A program made the position numbers and the translations under genes. This document shows, piece by piece, positions 21,850 through 33,800 of a stretch of 64,000 nucleotides of DNA. This stretch comes from Brasenia schreberi (taxonomy: Eukaryota; Streptophyta; Magnoliopsida; Nymphaeales; Cabombaceae). The notes under the pieces were generated by a model. The model was not told the DNA's origin and did not search any database. It saw nothing but the letters and a program-made list of their open reading frames with translations. The stretch lies in NCBI GenBank assembly GCA_036023115.1, contig JAYKKT010000091.1, forward strand, positions 33,479,001-33,543,000. Direction: 5' to 3'. How positions within the stretch are numbered: the first letter of the stretch is position 1; every line of letters begins with the position of its first letter.

Positions 21850-24000
21850 ATGGTGTTTAATATTTTGTTTACTTTTCCTATTACACAAATTGTTTCAAAA
21901 AGACAATTATACAAAAATCCAAAATTTGTATTACTCTATTGCATTTAATGTTAAACCCAGAAAATAGGGAAGAAGAGCTTAAATAAGTCTAGTTGGATTG
22001 TATGAAGTCTACAAAACAGCTTTTGATAATATCATGAACATAATGTTGCTCTTAAGACAGTGTTTGTATTTTCACATGATCCTTATGCTCTATAAATTAG
22101 ATAACTATTTATATTTTAAAAAATTTACAAGAGAATATCATGTAGTATATGATTAGTTAAAGTATTAGTAAGATTAATATTAAAAGCAAGCGATAAGACT
22201 TTAAGTGAAATCGTCTTTTGCCATGTTATTAATTTATAAAAGATTTCTATGGAATTCTTTTGCTTTATGATATTACAAAAGATCATATTATTATTATGGA
22301 TTATATGATTGCCATGAAAGCATGTTTACTTTAATTCAAAATTAGGAGCTTCACGAGTATACAGTGTGAAAAATTGGGACTTGACTCAACAACTTGACCC
22401 CAAAAGTCCAGGTTTGGGTCTAATGACGGAATGACCCAAAGCTAACTTGACAAAAATGGTGTTTGGGTCCACATCCAAGACTGATTTTTTTGAGGCTAAT
22501 ACTAGGGGTGGCAAATTGTATTCAGGGGTCCGATCACTTAGGGTTCGGGTTCAGGTTCAAGTCAGGTACATGAATGGCTACAAAAAACTTGAGAATACTA
22601 TCGCCGGGTGAGGTTCAGGTAAGATCATGGTCTGCCTGATCTAACTCGACCAAACTTTTTAGTGTGTTTGATCTAACCCGGTACAGTTGTGGCAAGCTCC
22701 ATACAGCTTCCAAAAATGAATTAAAGCAGCTTGAAACATGGGAAATCAGGTTTAAATTTGGCTAGTCTTCGTGGCAAACCAAATGATTCATTAGATGACA
22801 TGTAAACACAAAGATAATTGTTTACACTTGAGTGTGGAGATCAGTTCTGTAAGGTAGTGTACAATGGAAGTGGAACTCCCAAGTTCATCAGAGAGTTCAA
22901 TTCAGGCATTTATTAAGTTTTTGCAGAGTTGAGACACTGGAAGTTGTCATCAACACAATCTGAAAGCGAGTGGATCATTGAATTTGCTCTGCATGGATGC
23001 GTTGATAACTTTATCTCAAAAAACAAAGTACTCTGGTGTTGTTTGGTATCTACTATGTTTTGCTTGTTCGCCGCAAAGCTTTTCAAGAAGATGTTTAACC
23101 TTTCAAGAAATACACAAATATCTGTGTCGTGGCCCTCTCATATACGGGAACATAGCCAATGGCACGAGTTTCCTGTTTACTAGTTGACCACAACTTTCTT
23201 AGTGTTTCATTTCCGGAAACTATAGGGAAGAATGAGAATAAGACAGAAATAGAAGCGACTTAAATAAATGAAGCAGTCAATTAGCTGTTACTTCTCGAGG
23301 GCAACGGTGGCCATCTAAAACTTTTGATATTTTTGGGTGGATCAGACCAAATGTTCATGGTTAGAAGCAGCTGAAGAGGAGATTTCTTGCACTGCGCCTG
23401 TAAATGCTTTTTAGGGTTCCTTCAACTTTAGCATTTTGACAAGCTAATTTCTAAACATACAAACAAACACAAGCTTTATTGGCAGCGTGTAAAACTTTTG
23501 TTACTTTGGATGTGCCACTTTGACAAACACAGCTTAGAAGCACGGCCCTCACCCTCCACATATAAATACTTGTTGTCTTCACCTTTTTTTTAATATTGTC
23601 TTAATGTACAGATAATTTTTGACATCTAGACACATGTATGCAAGTGCACAGAACTATTTTTAATAGATAAGTTTTTAAATTGGGTCCGGTTTTATCGTTG
23701 TGAACTGGTATATATTAAGCGAGTTATCTTATGGTTGAGTTGATCTAGACAAACAAAATGGCCCAAAAAGAATTAAAAGCCCTTATGTTCCATGTTCTTT
23801 CTATCTTGAAACCATTGTACTGTCATAAACTCAGCCCTACTAGCCCCTCCCATCTTTGTTTATAATGACAAATCGCTATAAGGCATACTGATTTCCTTTT
23901 AGTTTTATAAGCCAAAAGATGGTGACATACGCATGATGCTATTCAGAGTCAGGTTATGCTTCAAGTTTCAGTCAAGAAAGCGTGGAGAAAAGAATAACAG
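21850..24000. other. Intergenic, no gene recognised
   Basis: AT-rich; a cgggttcaggttc-type stretch lies at 22380-22700. The open frames at 22929-23187 have no recognisable motifs. Confidence 0.4.
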
Positions 24001-24029
24001 CCCAAAAAAGCAGCAGCCTTCGCCAGTGA

Positions 24030-24125
24030 ACCAAGCCAGGTACGCACGCCCTGGGTATTGAACTTGCGACAGTCATCTTGTGAGTGAAGACCCGACAGGT
24101 GAGCTGACGCTCTGAATGCAAACCA
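24030..24125 (-). repeat. tRNA-like SINE fragment
   Basis: On the minus strand, A-box-like gcgtcagctcacctgtcggg (plus 24091-24110) and B-box-like gcaagttcaatacccaggg (plus 24049-24067) followed by cgtgcgtacc. The best-preserved Pol III promoter pair of the three related copies. Confidence 0.55.
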
Positions 24126-24399
24126 AGGGCTACTTTGTCCAACATCCCAAGTGGGCAGCAGTGGGCATTTAAGGGTACACACCATTATCTTCACTCCCAT
24201 CTCTCATTTTCATTCGCACGTCTAAGAGTCAAATCAGACCAGGCACCCATTCTTTTTTCTCCAAGGAACTGCCCTTTAAGAGGGTTTGGAACTAGAACAT
24301 CCCAAACAAAAAACTGTGATTCTAAGACCCATTCCCGCGGGGCTCCAACTGCACTCTTACTTAAGCAAACACAGAAATGCATTAGCCCTGTGAAGATTT

Positions 24400-24801
24400 A
24401 TGCAGTGGATAGGGACCTCCACTCAGCGCTATAGAGGATCCACCCCTGTGGGGTGTCATGCCCATGAAGGAGGACATAATCCAGAGGTAGCGCAGACTTT
24501 TAGGTCAGCATGGCAGTTTCTCCAAGTTAGCAGAAAGAAAATGGAGGCGTGGTGCAAGCGTTCATGTTTCTTTAGCACTTGGTTGAATTCATATCAGCAA
24601 CAGTTCACATAGAACGATCAATACTGTAGAATTTATGTACAAAAGAATAAGAACTCTTCCTTTGAAGAGTCATGAAGAACCAGCGCTTAAAAGGAGGGCA
24701 CAACCAAACGAGGGTTCATGCTAATGATTTTCAAAAGGATCGAGTCATCCAAGAGAAGAACCCCAAACTACCCATAACCTAACAGGATGATCGCAGATAT
24801 A
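24400..24801 (-). other. Probable 3' UTR and downstream region of ATG9
   Basis: Follows the ATG9 stop codon. The polyadenylation point cannot be fixed by eye. No separate gene is recognised. Confidence 0.35.
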
Positions 24802-27800
24802 TTAACACAATTCATCGCTGCCAGTATGTTCAAGTATTGTGTGAGAGTTACTAGCGTAGATATCACCAAAAGGGAGACTGAAGGTTCCATCTGGATCATG
24901 ATCATCATCAGCAAATATTGAGAACAAGTTGCGAGAATTTTGCAGATTCGAACTCCGATCCTGCTCTTCTCCACTCCTATCAAAGAAACTGTGACTCGGA
25001 TTATCTAAATTATGGTCAAACATTGGGGGTTCTAGAAAGCTATTCTGGACTGCATGTGATCTAGGACCTGACCGAGCCCACCAACGGCTTTCTGTGGCAT
25101 GTCCAAGTTGACCAATGTCCCCATGTTGAATCAAGCTATCCCGGAATATGGTGCTTGAGGTAGAGGCTTGCAACTGACTCTTATGGCGGTCTTCTGCGGA
25201 CATTCCCCACCTCTCTTGCTGTCTCAGTTCATGGTCATTGTCGATCCAATAATCTCCTCTGTGTTCCAAATGCATATCTTGACGTGTGAGCAGTCCAGTC
25301 TCTATATCGATAGAATGAAGACCTCTCTCTTTGTAATAACAGTCAAGCACGTATCCATGATTGGGATGATCAATATTAATCAACCAGGGTGAATGCTGCT
25401 GCACCCATGGAAAAGGAGCTACTGATGTTGGTAAGCCCAACCTATGAGGCCCACCTCTATGTGCATCATCCCGGACGCCCAAATTATGGTTTTGTGGCCA
25501 AGCTTGACGCAGTGAATAAATTGGGAGGATATCCTGGTTTTGCATATTTAGCACAAAATTTTCAAGAGTTGACAGAAAACGCTTGCCCAGGGGATTGGGT
25601 TCCCAGGAAGGATAGCATCCCTTGAAGCTGTTGGTTGACACACAAAGAATGTACCAATTATGAACTACAGATGACTGAAAAGAAAGCAGACAAAAAGTCC
25701 CTAAAACCAACTAGAAGCACAGAGAAGACAACATGCAGTTAGTAAGAAGCCTGATTGCTGGGTTGTACCTGCGATGCACTTTGAGCAGTTTATTCATATA
25801 TAGAATCATGAGGATGGCTTGGAATATTCATAATCTAAAATAATTTGGGCAGTTCGTTTGGCCCTCACATGTTCTATTGGATTTCCTGAAGATTACAGTA
25901 TTATGAGGCACAATTTTGGTAGGTTACTTCACAGTTTGAGAAATGCTTTTTAACCCAAAACTCCTTTAAAAACATATGGAATTTTAAGAATTCAAAACTT
26001 TAAGAACGTAGCTGATAACAGTTAAAAACTTCCAATGGTTCCAGTCTGCAACTAAATGCTTGAAGTGAACACTAGAAGAGCCAGGCGCATACCTTAGAAA
26101 AGACTTTTCCATTTTTCCTTGAGAGCTCTGTTTTCCTTGGGGTGCATTGATTGGTGATCCATACTTGGCGTTTCCATGGCTTTCGAAGTCAAAGACGCTA
26201 AAGCTACAAAAAATATGAAGCGTGGACAAGTGACAATAGCTATAAACCAAAACGATATTCTGTGCATGGCATACCAACAAGTTTATGATAAAAGTTTTAT
26301 GGAACCAACCTACAAACATGGCCGACACCCTCAATGTGAATGGTGAAATCCGAAATAAATTGCAGAATATCATCAACTCGCTGAACAACAGATAAGTAAT
26401 CAATCTTTGCAGTGACAGAATTCAACTCTGAAGAACTGACACAACCAGAATATTCATCAGGTGATATGATTAGAAAATACACCTTGGGAACAAAGAAGAA
26501 GAGCAAGCATGGAGTCAGGAAAATCGATACCATCTCCTCCAATAACATCATCAGAGTGTACTGCACTATCAAGGAGAAATATATCATAAGCAGCAAGAAA
26601 TGTGTTCAAGCATGTGCAATCTATACCATAGAGGTACTTGTGTGTACTTGTGCGTGTACATGTGCAGCATAGAGGCATGAACTACGTACACATATGGAAC
26701 CCCAAATTGACTTTGAGAGAAATATAATTTTCACATGCCGAGCAGTTGAACGTAACATTCTTGCTAGTTCTACAAACAAAGCCAGATGCACATTTTGTGC
26801 ACACGATCCACCAGTCAATGGGTTGATAAACCTTTGCCCATGGAAAACATGACATAAGTAGATCAGAATGTGTGCCTCAATGGAAAAATAAAGCTGTTAC
26901 AATCCTGTCTCTTGCAGGTCTCTCAAGAGAAAAACTATTACAAAGAATAAGAATCTATGAGGCCAAAAGCTTAAGGAAAATTGGAAAGAAATTTATTCAT
27001 AGCAACATCATATCAACAAGTAAGCCTTTTCCCACATTAGATGGGGTTGGCTACATGGATTCTTTGTTTCCGTAGAGCCCAATCATGTGCTATGGTGGCA
27101 GTTAACTCAATATAAACTAGTTCATTCTTTATTGTTTCCTTCCAACACTTTTATAGTCTACTTCCCTTTTTAACATTTTCACAATCTAGTTTCTCGTACC
27201 TTCTTACTCGAGCTTCCTTCGGTCATCTTTCTATGCATCCAAGACATCTTAAATGATTTTTCCTTACTTTGCCATTTATTGGTGTCACTCTCAATTTGTT
27301 TTTAATAACCTCATTATGTATACAGTTTTTTCTTGTACGACACTCATCCATCTCAGCATCTTCATTTCTGCCACCGATATCTTTTATAAATGTTGATAAT
27401 TAACTGCTCAAAACTCAAAATAATAAAACATAATGGGTATAATTGTTGCTTTATAATATTTACCTTTCAGCTTTAATAGTATCTTCTAACTTCTCCATTT
27501 TAACCAACCTACGTTAATTCTATACATAACATCAACATCAATTTTTCCATTATTAAGAAAAATTGATCTTAGGTATTTAAAACTTTCCTTACGAGGGATG
27601 TGATGTGTGCAAATCTTAACCAAATGATCAAACTTGCATTTTATATATTTTGTCTTTGTTTAATTGAGTCAAAAACTTTTACTTTCTAATATTTGTATCC
27701 ATAGTTCCAATTTCATATTAACTTTTCCCTTAGATTAAGGTACTTCATCTTGAATATGTTTTGTTAACTCATTAACACAACAACAACAACAACTAAGCCT

Positions 27801-30800
27801 TTTCCCATACTAGACGGGGTCGGCTACATGGATTCTTTGTTTCCACAGATCCCTATCGTGTGCCATGTTAGCAATTAACTCACAATAAGCTAGATCATTA
27901 TTTATTGTTTATTTCCAACACTTTTGTGGTCGTCCTCTAGCTCTTTTAATACTTTCCAAATTTAGTTTTTCATACCTTATTATAGGTTCTTCTTTTGACC
28001 CTCTTTCTATATGTCCAAACCATCTTAAACGATATTCTCATTTTATCCTCTATTGGTGCCACTCCTAATTTGTTTCTAATAACCTCATTATGTATACGGT
28101 CTTTTCTTGTATGACCACTCATCCATCTCAACATCTTCATTTGTCACAGACATCTTTTGTACAAGTTGATAATTAACTGCCCAACACTCAGAACCATAAA
28201 ACATGATATGCCTAATTGTTGCTCTATAATATTTACCTTTTAACTATCTTCTTATCACAAAGAATACCTGATGCTCTTCTATATTTTAACCAACCAGCAT
28301 TAATTCTATGCGTAACATCTCCATCAATTCTTCCATCACTCTGAAAAATTGACCCTAGGTATTTGAAACTTTTTTTTTTAGGGATGCAATGTGTGCCAAT
28401 TTTAATTTCTATGTCTTTTGAGGTAACCAAATGATCAAACTTATATTCCATATATTCTGTCTTTGTTCTAGTAAGTCGGAGGCCTTTGCTTTCTAATGTT
28501 TCTCTCCATGGTTCCAATTTTCTATTAACTTTTTCCTTAGACTCCTCCACTAATACAATGTCATCTACAAATAACATACACCAAGGTACTTCATCTTGAA
28601 TATGTTTTGTTAACTCATCAATCACCATTATAAATAAGTATGGACTTAAAGTTGATCCTTGATGTAACCCAATACTAACTTCAAAGAAGTCATTCATTCA
28701 TTCATGAGTCCTTATACATGTTTTTGCACCATCATACATGTCTCTTATAAGGTTAATGTATATCAATGGGATATCCCTTTTTTCTAAAGTTCTCCAAAGA
28801 ACCTCCCTTGGTACCCTATCATAAGCTTTTTCTAGATCAATAAATATCATTTCTTCTAAAATGTTCCATAAGACGTCTCAAAAGGTAAATCGTTTCAATA
28901 GTAGATCTGCCTAGCATGAATCCAAATTGGTTCTCTGTTATACTTGATACGTGTCTTAACCTACGTTCGATAATTCTTTCCCACAATTTCATAATATAGC
29001 TCATTAACTTGATATCTCGATAATTCGTACAATTTTGAATGTCTCCCTTGTTCTTATATATGGGTATAAGTGTATTTGCTCTCCATTTTGCCGGCATCTT
29101 TTAGTTTTTCCATATTTCATTAAATAGTCTTTTGAGCCAAGTGATTCCTATTTCTCCTATTATTTTCCAAACTTCTCTAAGAATATTATTAGGTCCTACC
29201 GATTTACCACCCTTCATATGTTTAAGAGCCTCTTTGACTTCATTCTTTTAAGTACATCGGTAGAAATTGTGGTTTATATACTTTTTTGATTTGACTAACT
29301 CTCCTACGCTAATATTAACATCTTTATTTTCATTAAAAAGCTTATAAAAATGGTTTTTCCATCTCTTTCTTATATCATCATTTGCCACTAGAATTTTTTC
29401 ATCCTTGTCTTTGATGCATCTAACATAATTAAGATCTTTAGTTTTCTTATCTCTAGCCCTAGCTATCCTAAAAATATCTCTTTCACCCTCTTGAGTTGAG
29501 TTTTTTATATAAATCCTCTCAAATTTTAGCTTTTGCTTCACTTACGGCCTTTTTCGCTTCCTTCTTTGCTTTATTATAAGCCTCTAAAGTTTCACTAGTT
29601 TTCTTCGCATAATATAATTTGTAACATGCCCTCTTTGCCTTGATTTTATTTTGCACTACTTCACTCCACCAAGCTTCTTTTTGTGCCGATACACCTCCCT
29701 TATATACACCTAACACATCTTTCGCCACTTTCCTAATATGTATAGCCATATTGTTCCACATATCTGTAATGAAGGCGATGCTTCAATATAATTGTGAAAG
29801 ATTGATGAACGGATAGCTTTACAATGTAACAATCACGAAGCCTTAAAGGCTATAGCCGAGAGCAACAAGTGTATACGACCAAGATAACGAATACAAAATA
29901 AACTTGAATAAATAATCTTTATTTACTAGCCACAAACGGCTTAAATTTATAGTAGATTACAAGTGGTATTTATAGAGTAGAAGAAGTTATTGGAGAGAGG
30001 AGACAAAGGGTTCAAAGAAGGGGTAAAGGGGGGTTGGCTGCAGCTAGCCGCCAGGGCTGGGCCACTCGGGCCCAGTTCTCTAACACCCCCCTTCAAACTG
30101 AGGGCTCCATGACCTCAAGTTTGCCAATTAAAGATTGAAACCGAGAAGCAAGTAAAGACTTGGTGAACACATCTCTAAGTTGATATTCTGATTTTATATA
30201 CTGTAATGTCAAATTGCCTTGTAGATGCTCTTCACGAACGTAGTGACAATCCATCTCTATGTGCTTTGTGCGCTCATGGAAGGTATGGTTGTTGGCTATA
30301 TACATAGCACTTTTGTTGTCGCAGAACATTATTGGAGGAGCTTCCAATTGTATGCCCAAGTCTTGAAATAGTCGTCGTAGCTAAGTTAGTTATGTAGCAG
30401 TGTTAGTCATTGCACGATATTCAGCTTCAGTGGACGAAAGAGACACATTTTGTTGTTTCTTGCATCTTCATGAAATGAGTGAGTGACCAAGGAATATGCA
30501 ATATCCGATAGTAGAGTGCCTATCATTCACATCACCACCCTAATCAACATCAGTATATGCAATCAATTGAAATAATGAGAAGGAAGATAGAAATATCCCT
30601 TAGTAGAGGTTTGTCGAATATAATGAACAATCCTCGTAACAACACTCATATGCACTGAGGTGGGTGCATGCTGAAACTGACTTACAGTATAAATAACATG
30701 AGCAATATCAGGCCGTGTTATGGTGAGATATGTGAGTGCTCCAACCATGTCTATAAGGTGTGGGATCACTCAAAAGTTCACCATCAACTAGGGGCATCTT

Positions 30801-33800
30801 CTGGTTGATTACTTCTGGTGTCTCAACAACTTTGTCATCTGTAATACCTGATCTAATAATAACATCATTAGTAAACTTAGTTTGTGATAGAAAGAAGCCT
30901 CTATCATCACGGGTTACCTCAATGCCAAGAAAATAGGAAAGTTGACCAAGATCCTTCGTTTCAAACACTTGCTTGATTTGTTGGATACCTGTGTCATTAC
31001 TAACTGTAATAATCATATCATCGACGTAGAGCAAAAGGATAACAATACATGCAGAGGATTTTCTTATAAACAGGGTTGTATCATTATAACAGATAGTAAA
31101 GCCATGCAATGTCATGAATTCAGTCATTCTATCAAACCAAGCCTTGGGAGATTGTTTGAGACCATATAAAGCTCTTTTGAGTTTTAAAACTTGGTTTCTA
31201 AGAAGATTGAGACCAGGAGGAGGCTCCATATATACTTCTTCCTTCAACCAACCATTCAAAAAAGCCTTTTTAACATCTAACTGATAGATATTCCAATGAT
31301 GAATGGCACATACAGCTATAAGTGTTCTAACAGTTGTCATTCTAGCTACAGGAGCAAAGGTCTCTTCATAATCAATTCCATATTCTTGAGAATAACCCTT
31401 GACAATCAATCTAGCTTTATAACAATCTAATGAGCCATCACCATTAGTCTTGATTTTATAAACTCACCTACAACCTATAGTCTTTTATTTGATGGTCTAG
31501 AGACTATATCCCAAGTTTGGGCTCTAAATAAAGCATCCAACTCTTCATTCATTGCATGAGTCCATTCTTGTGATAATTGAGCTTCTTTAAAGGTTCTAGG
31601 TTCCTTTATAGCTGAAATATTTGTTACTAAAGCTCTATATCTTGGTGAAAAACTAATATATGAGACAAATCTTTCAGGAGGTCTAGAATCACGATTTGAC
31701 CTTCTAGAAATAAGCATAGATCTCCTATTGTAATGTTGATCAAAGGGAGTAATAGAATGTCTGGTAATCATAGGTTTATCAAGATCATTTTCTTCATGAA
31801 TTACCTCTTCACCTAAAATATCATTCAAGAATGAGTAGGAGTCATTAATAGAGCTATCATCATCCATGCTTTTAAAAACATATTCATTTTCAAAAAATCT
31901 AACATCTCGAGATACATAAAGCTTATCATTTTTACAATCATAACACCTATATCCCTTTTTGGTTATTCCATATCCTAGAAAGACACATTCTATGGCCCGA
32001 GATGATAATTTATCATCTTTGTCAGTATAAACAAAGCATTTACATCCGAAAATACGCAATCTGGAATAGTTAGGAGAAACTTTAAAAAGTTGACATATTT
32101 TTCAAAACCGAAGAGGACATCCGATTAATTAAATAGACTGCAGTCATAATAGCTTCTGCCCAAAAAATTTTAGGAACACCACTTAACAAAAGCAAAGTTC
32201 TTGTGGTTTCCAAAATATGTCTATGCTTTCGTTCGTAAACAGCATTTTGTTAAGGAGTCTTAGAACAAGAAGTTTGATGTATAATCCCAAACTTATTGAG
32301 ATGGTTTTTAAAATCCTTTGACATAAACTCTCCTCCTGAATCCGATTTAAAAATTTTGATTTCGGAATCAAATTGATTCTTTACAAGGTTATGAAAAATA
32401 ACAAAATTTTGAAAGACATCGGATTTTGCTTTTAAAAGATATACTCATGTATACCTAGTAAAGTCATCCACAAAAATAACATAATAGGAAATACTTCCTT
32501 TAGACAAAACATGTGTCAGACCCCATACATCCGAATGAATTATTTCAAAGGGTCTTGTTGTAACATGTGTTTTGTTTGAAAATGGGAGATATTGCATTTT
32601 ACCAAGAACTCAATCTTTGCAAGAAAAAGATTCCTTAAATTTCATTCCAAGAAGACATTAATACAATTTTTGAGCATTAAGATGTCTAAGTCTCTTGTGC
32701 CATAAAAGGGCATCATTTGTCAAAACATTAACATATCTTATACTATACAAATAGTCCATAATGTAAAGTCCGCCCTCTCTATGGCCACGCCCAATTACCT
32801 TCTTTGAGAGGCGGTCTTGTACAATATATCCGGTGGATGAAAATGATATAACACAATTTTTATCCAAAATTTGGGATACGAAAAGTAAGTTTAAATTTAG
32901 TTTTGGAACAACACTAATTTTGAAAACTTCGAAATTCTTGTTTTGCAAGTCACCAACTTTATCAACATTTAATTGTGTACCATCCGCCGTATAAACACAT
33001 GATAAGAGTTTTTTAACACATGATTTTAAGATATATTCATTACAAGTCATATGAAATGAAGCACCCGAATCAAGAATCCAAGAGATCATACCTTGAGTTT
33101 CTTTTGTTGAAAAGGAGCAAGCCACACCAACCGTTGCTTTTTCCTTCATTTGAGCTTCAAGTTGCTTCAATTTTTATTCAAGTGCAAGAATGGAAGATGA
33201 AGCATGTTCTTCTACTACGGCCACCTTCTTTTTTAATTTTGGGCAATTTGGCCTTATATGCCCAGCTTCTCTACAATGATGGCAAATGATGTCTTTTCTT
33301 CCTTCTTCACTTTTGAAATGAGGAGGTCGATAAGCCTTCATATTTGCTCCGGGTTTTGATGCGGCCAAGGCGGTGTCTTTTTGAAGTCTTGCTTCATTCA
33401 TTCTTGTTTTTGCCATTTGAAAATCGGTAAGAATATCTTCTTTTATAGGAAAAGGTTTTCTATGAATGAGCGATGATCTTACCCCTTCAAATTCTTCTCG
33501 AAGACTTCTTAGAAATTGATATACAAAGTCCTCATTATCTTCACATTGTCTCTCACTAAGACATTGTTTACATTTCTTTTTGTAACCATACAATTGATTC
33601 CAAACATTGGAAAATTCCCCAAAAAATTTGTTTACCCCTTTATCTCATTTTTAAGTGACTAATTTGTCTCTTAATGCCATCCTATGAGCCACATCGTTTT
33701 GAACATGAGATTTTTTTAAATATTCCCATGCTTCTTTAGCATTGGTGAAATCAGCCAAAGTGTCCCTACTGTGCTCGTTTACATTATTCATGAGCACCCA

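Noticed and set aside
24135..24612. Overlapping plus-strand frames of 70-99 codons
   Set aside because: No recognisable motif, next to a SINE and the ATG9 3' end; likely chance.
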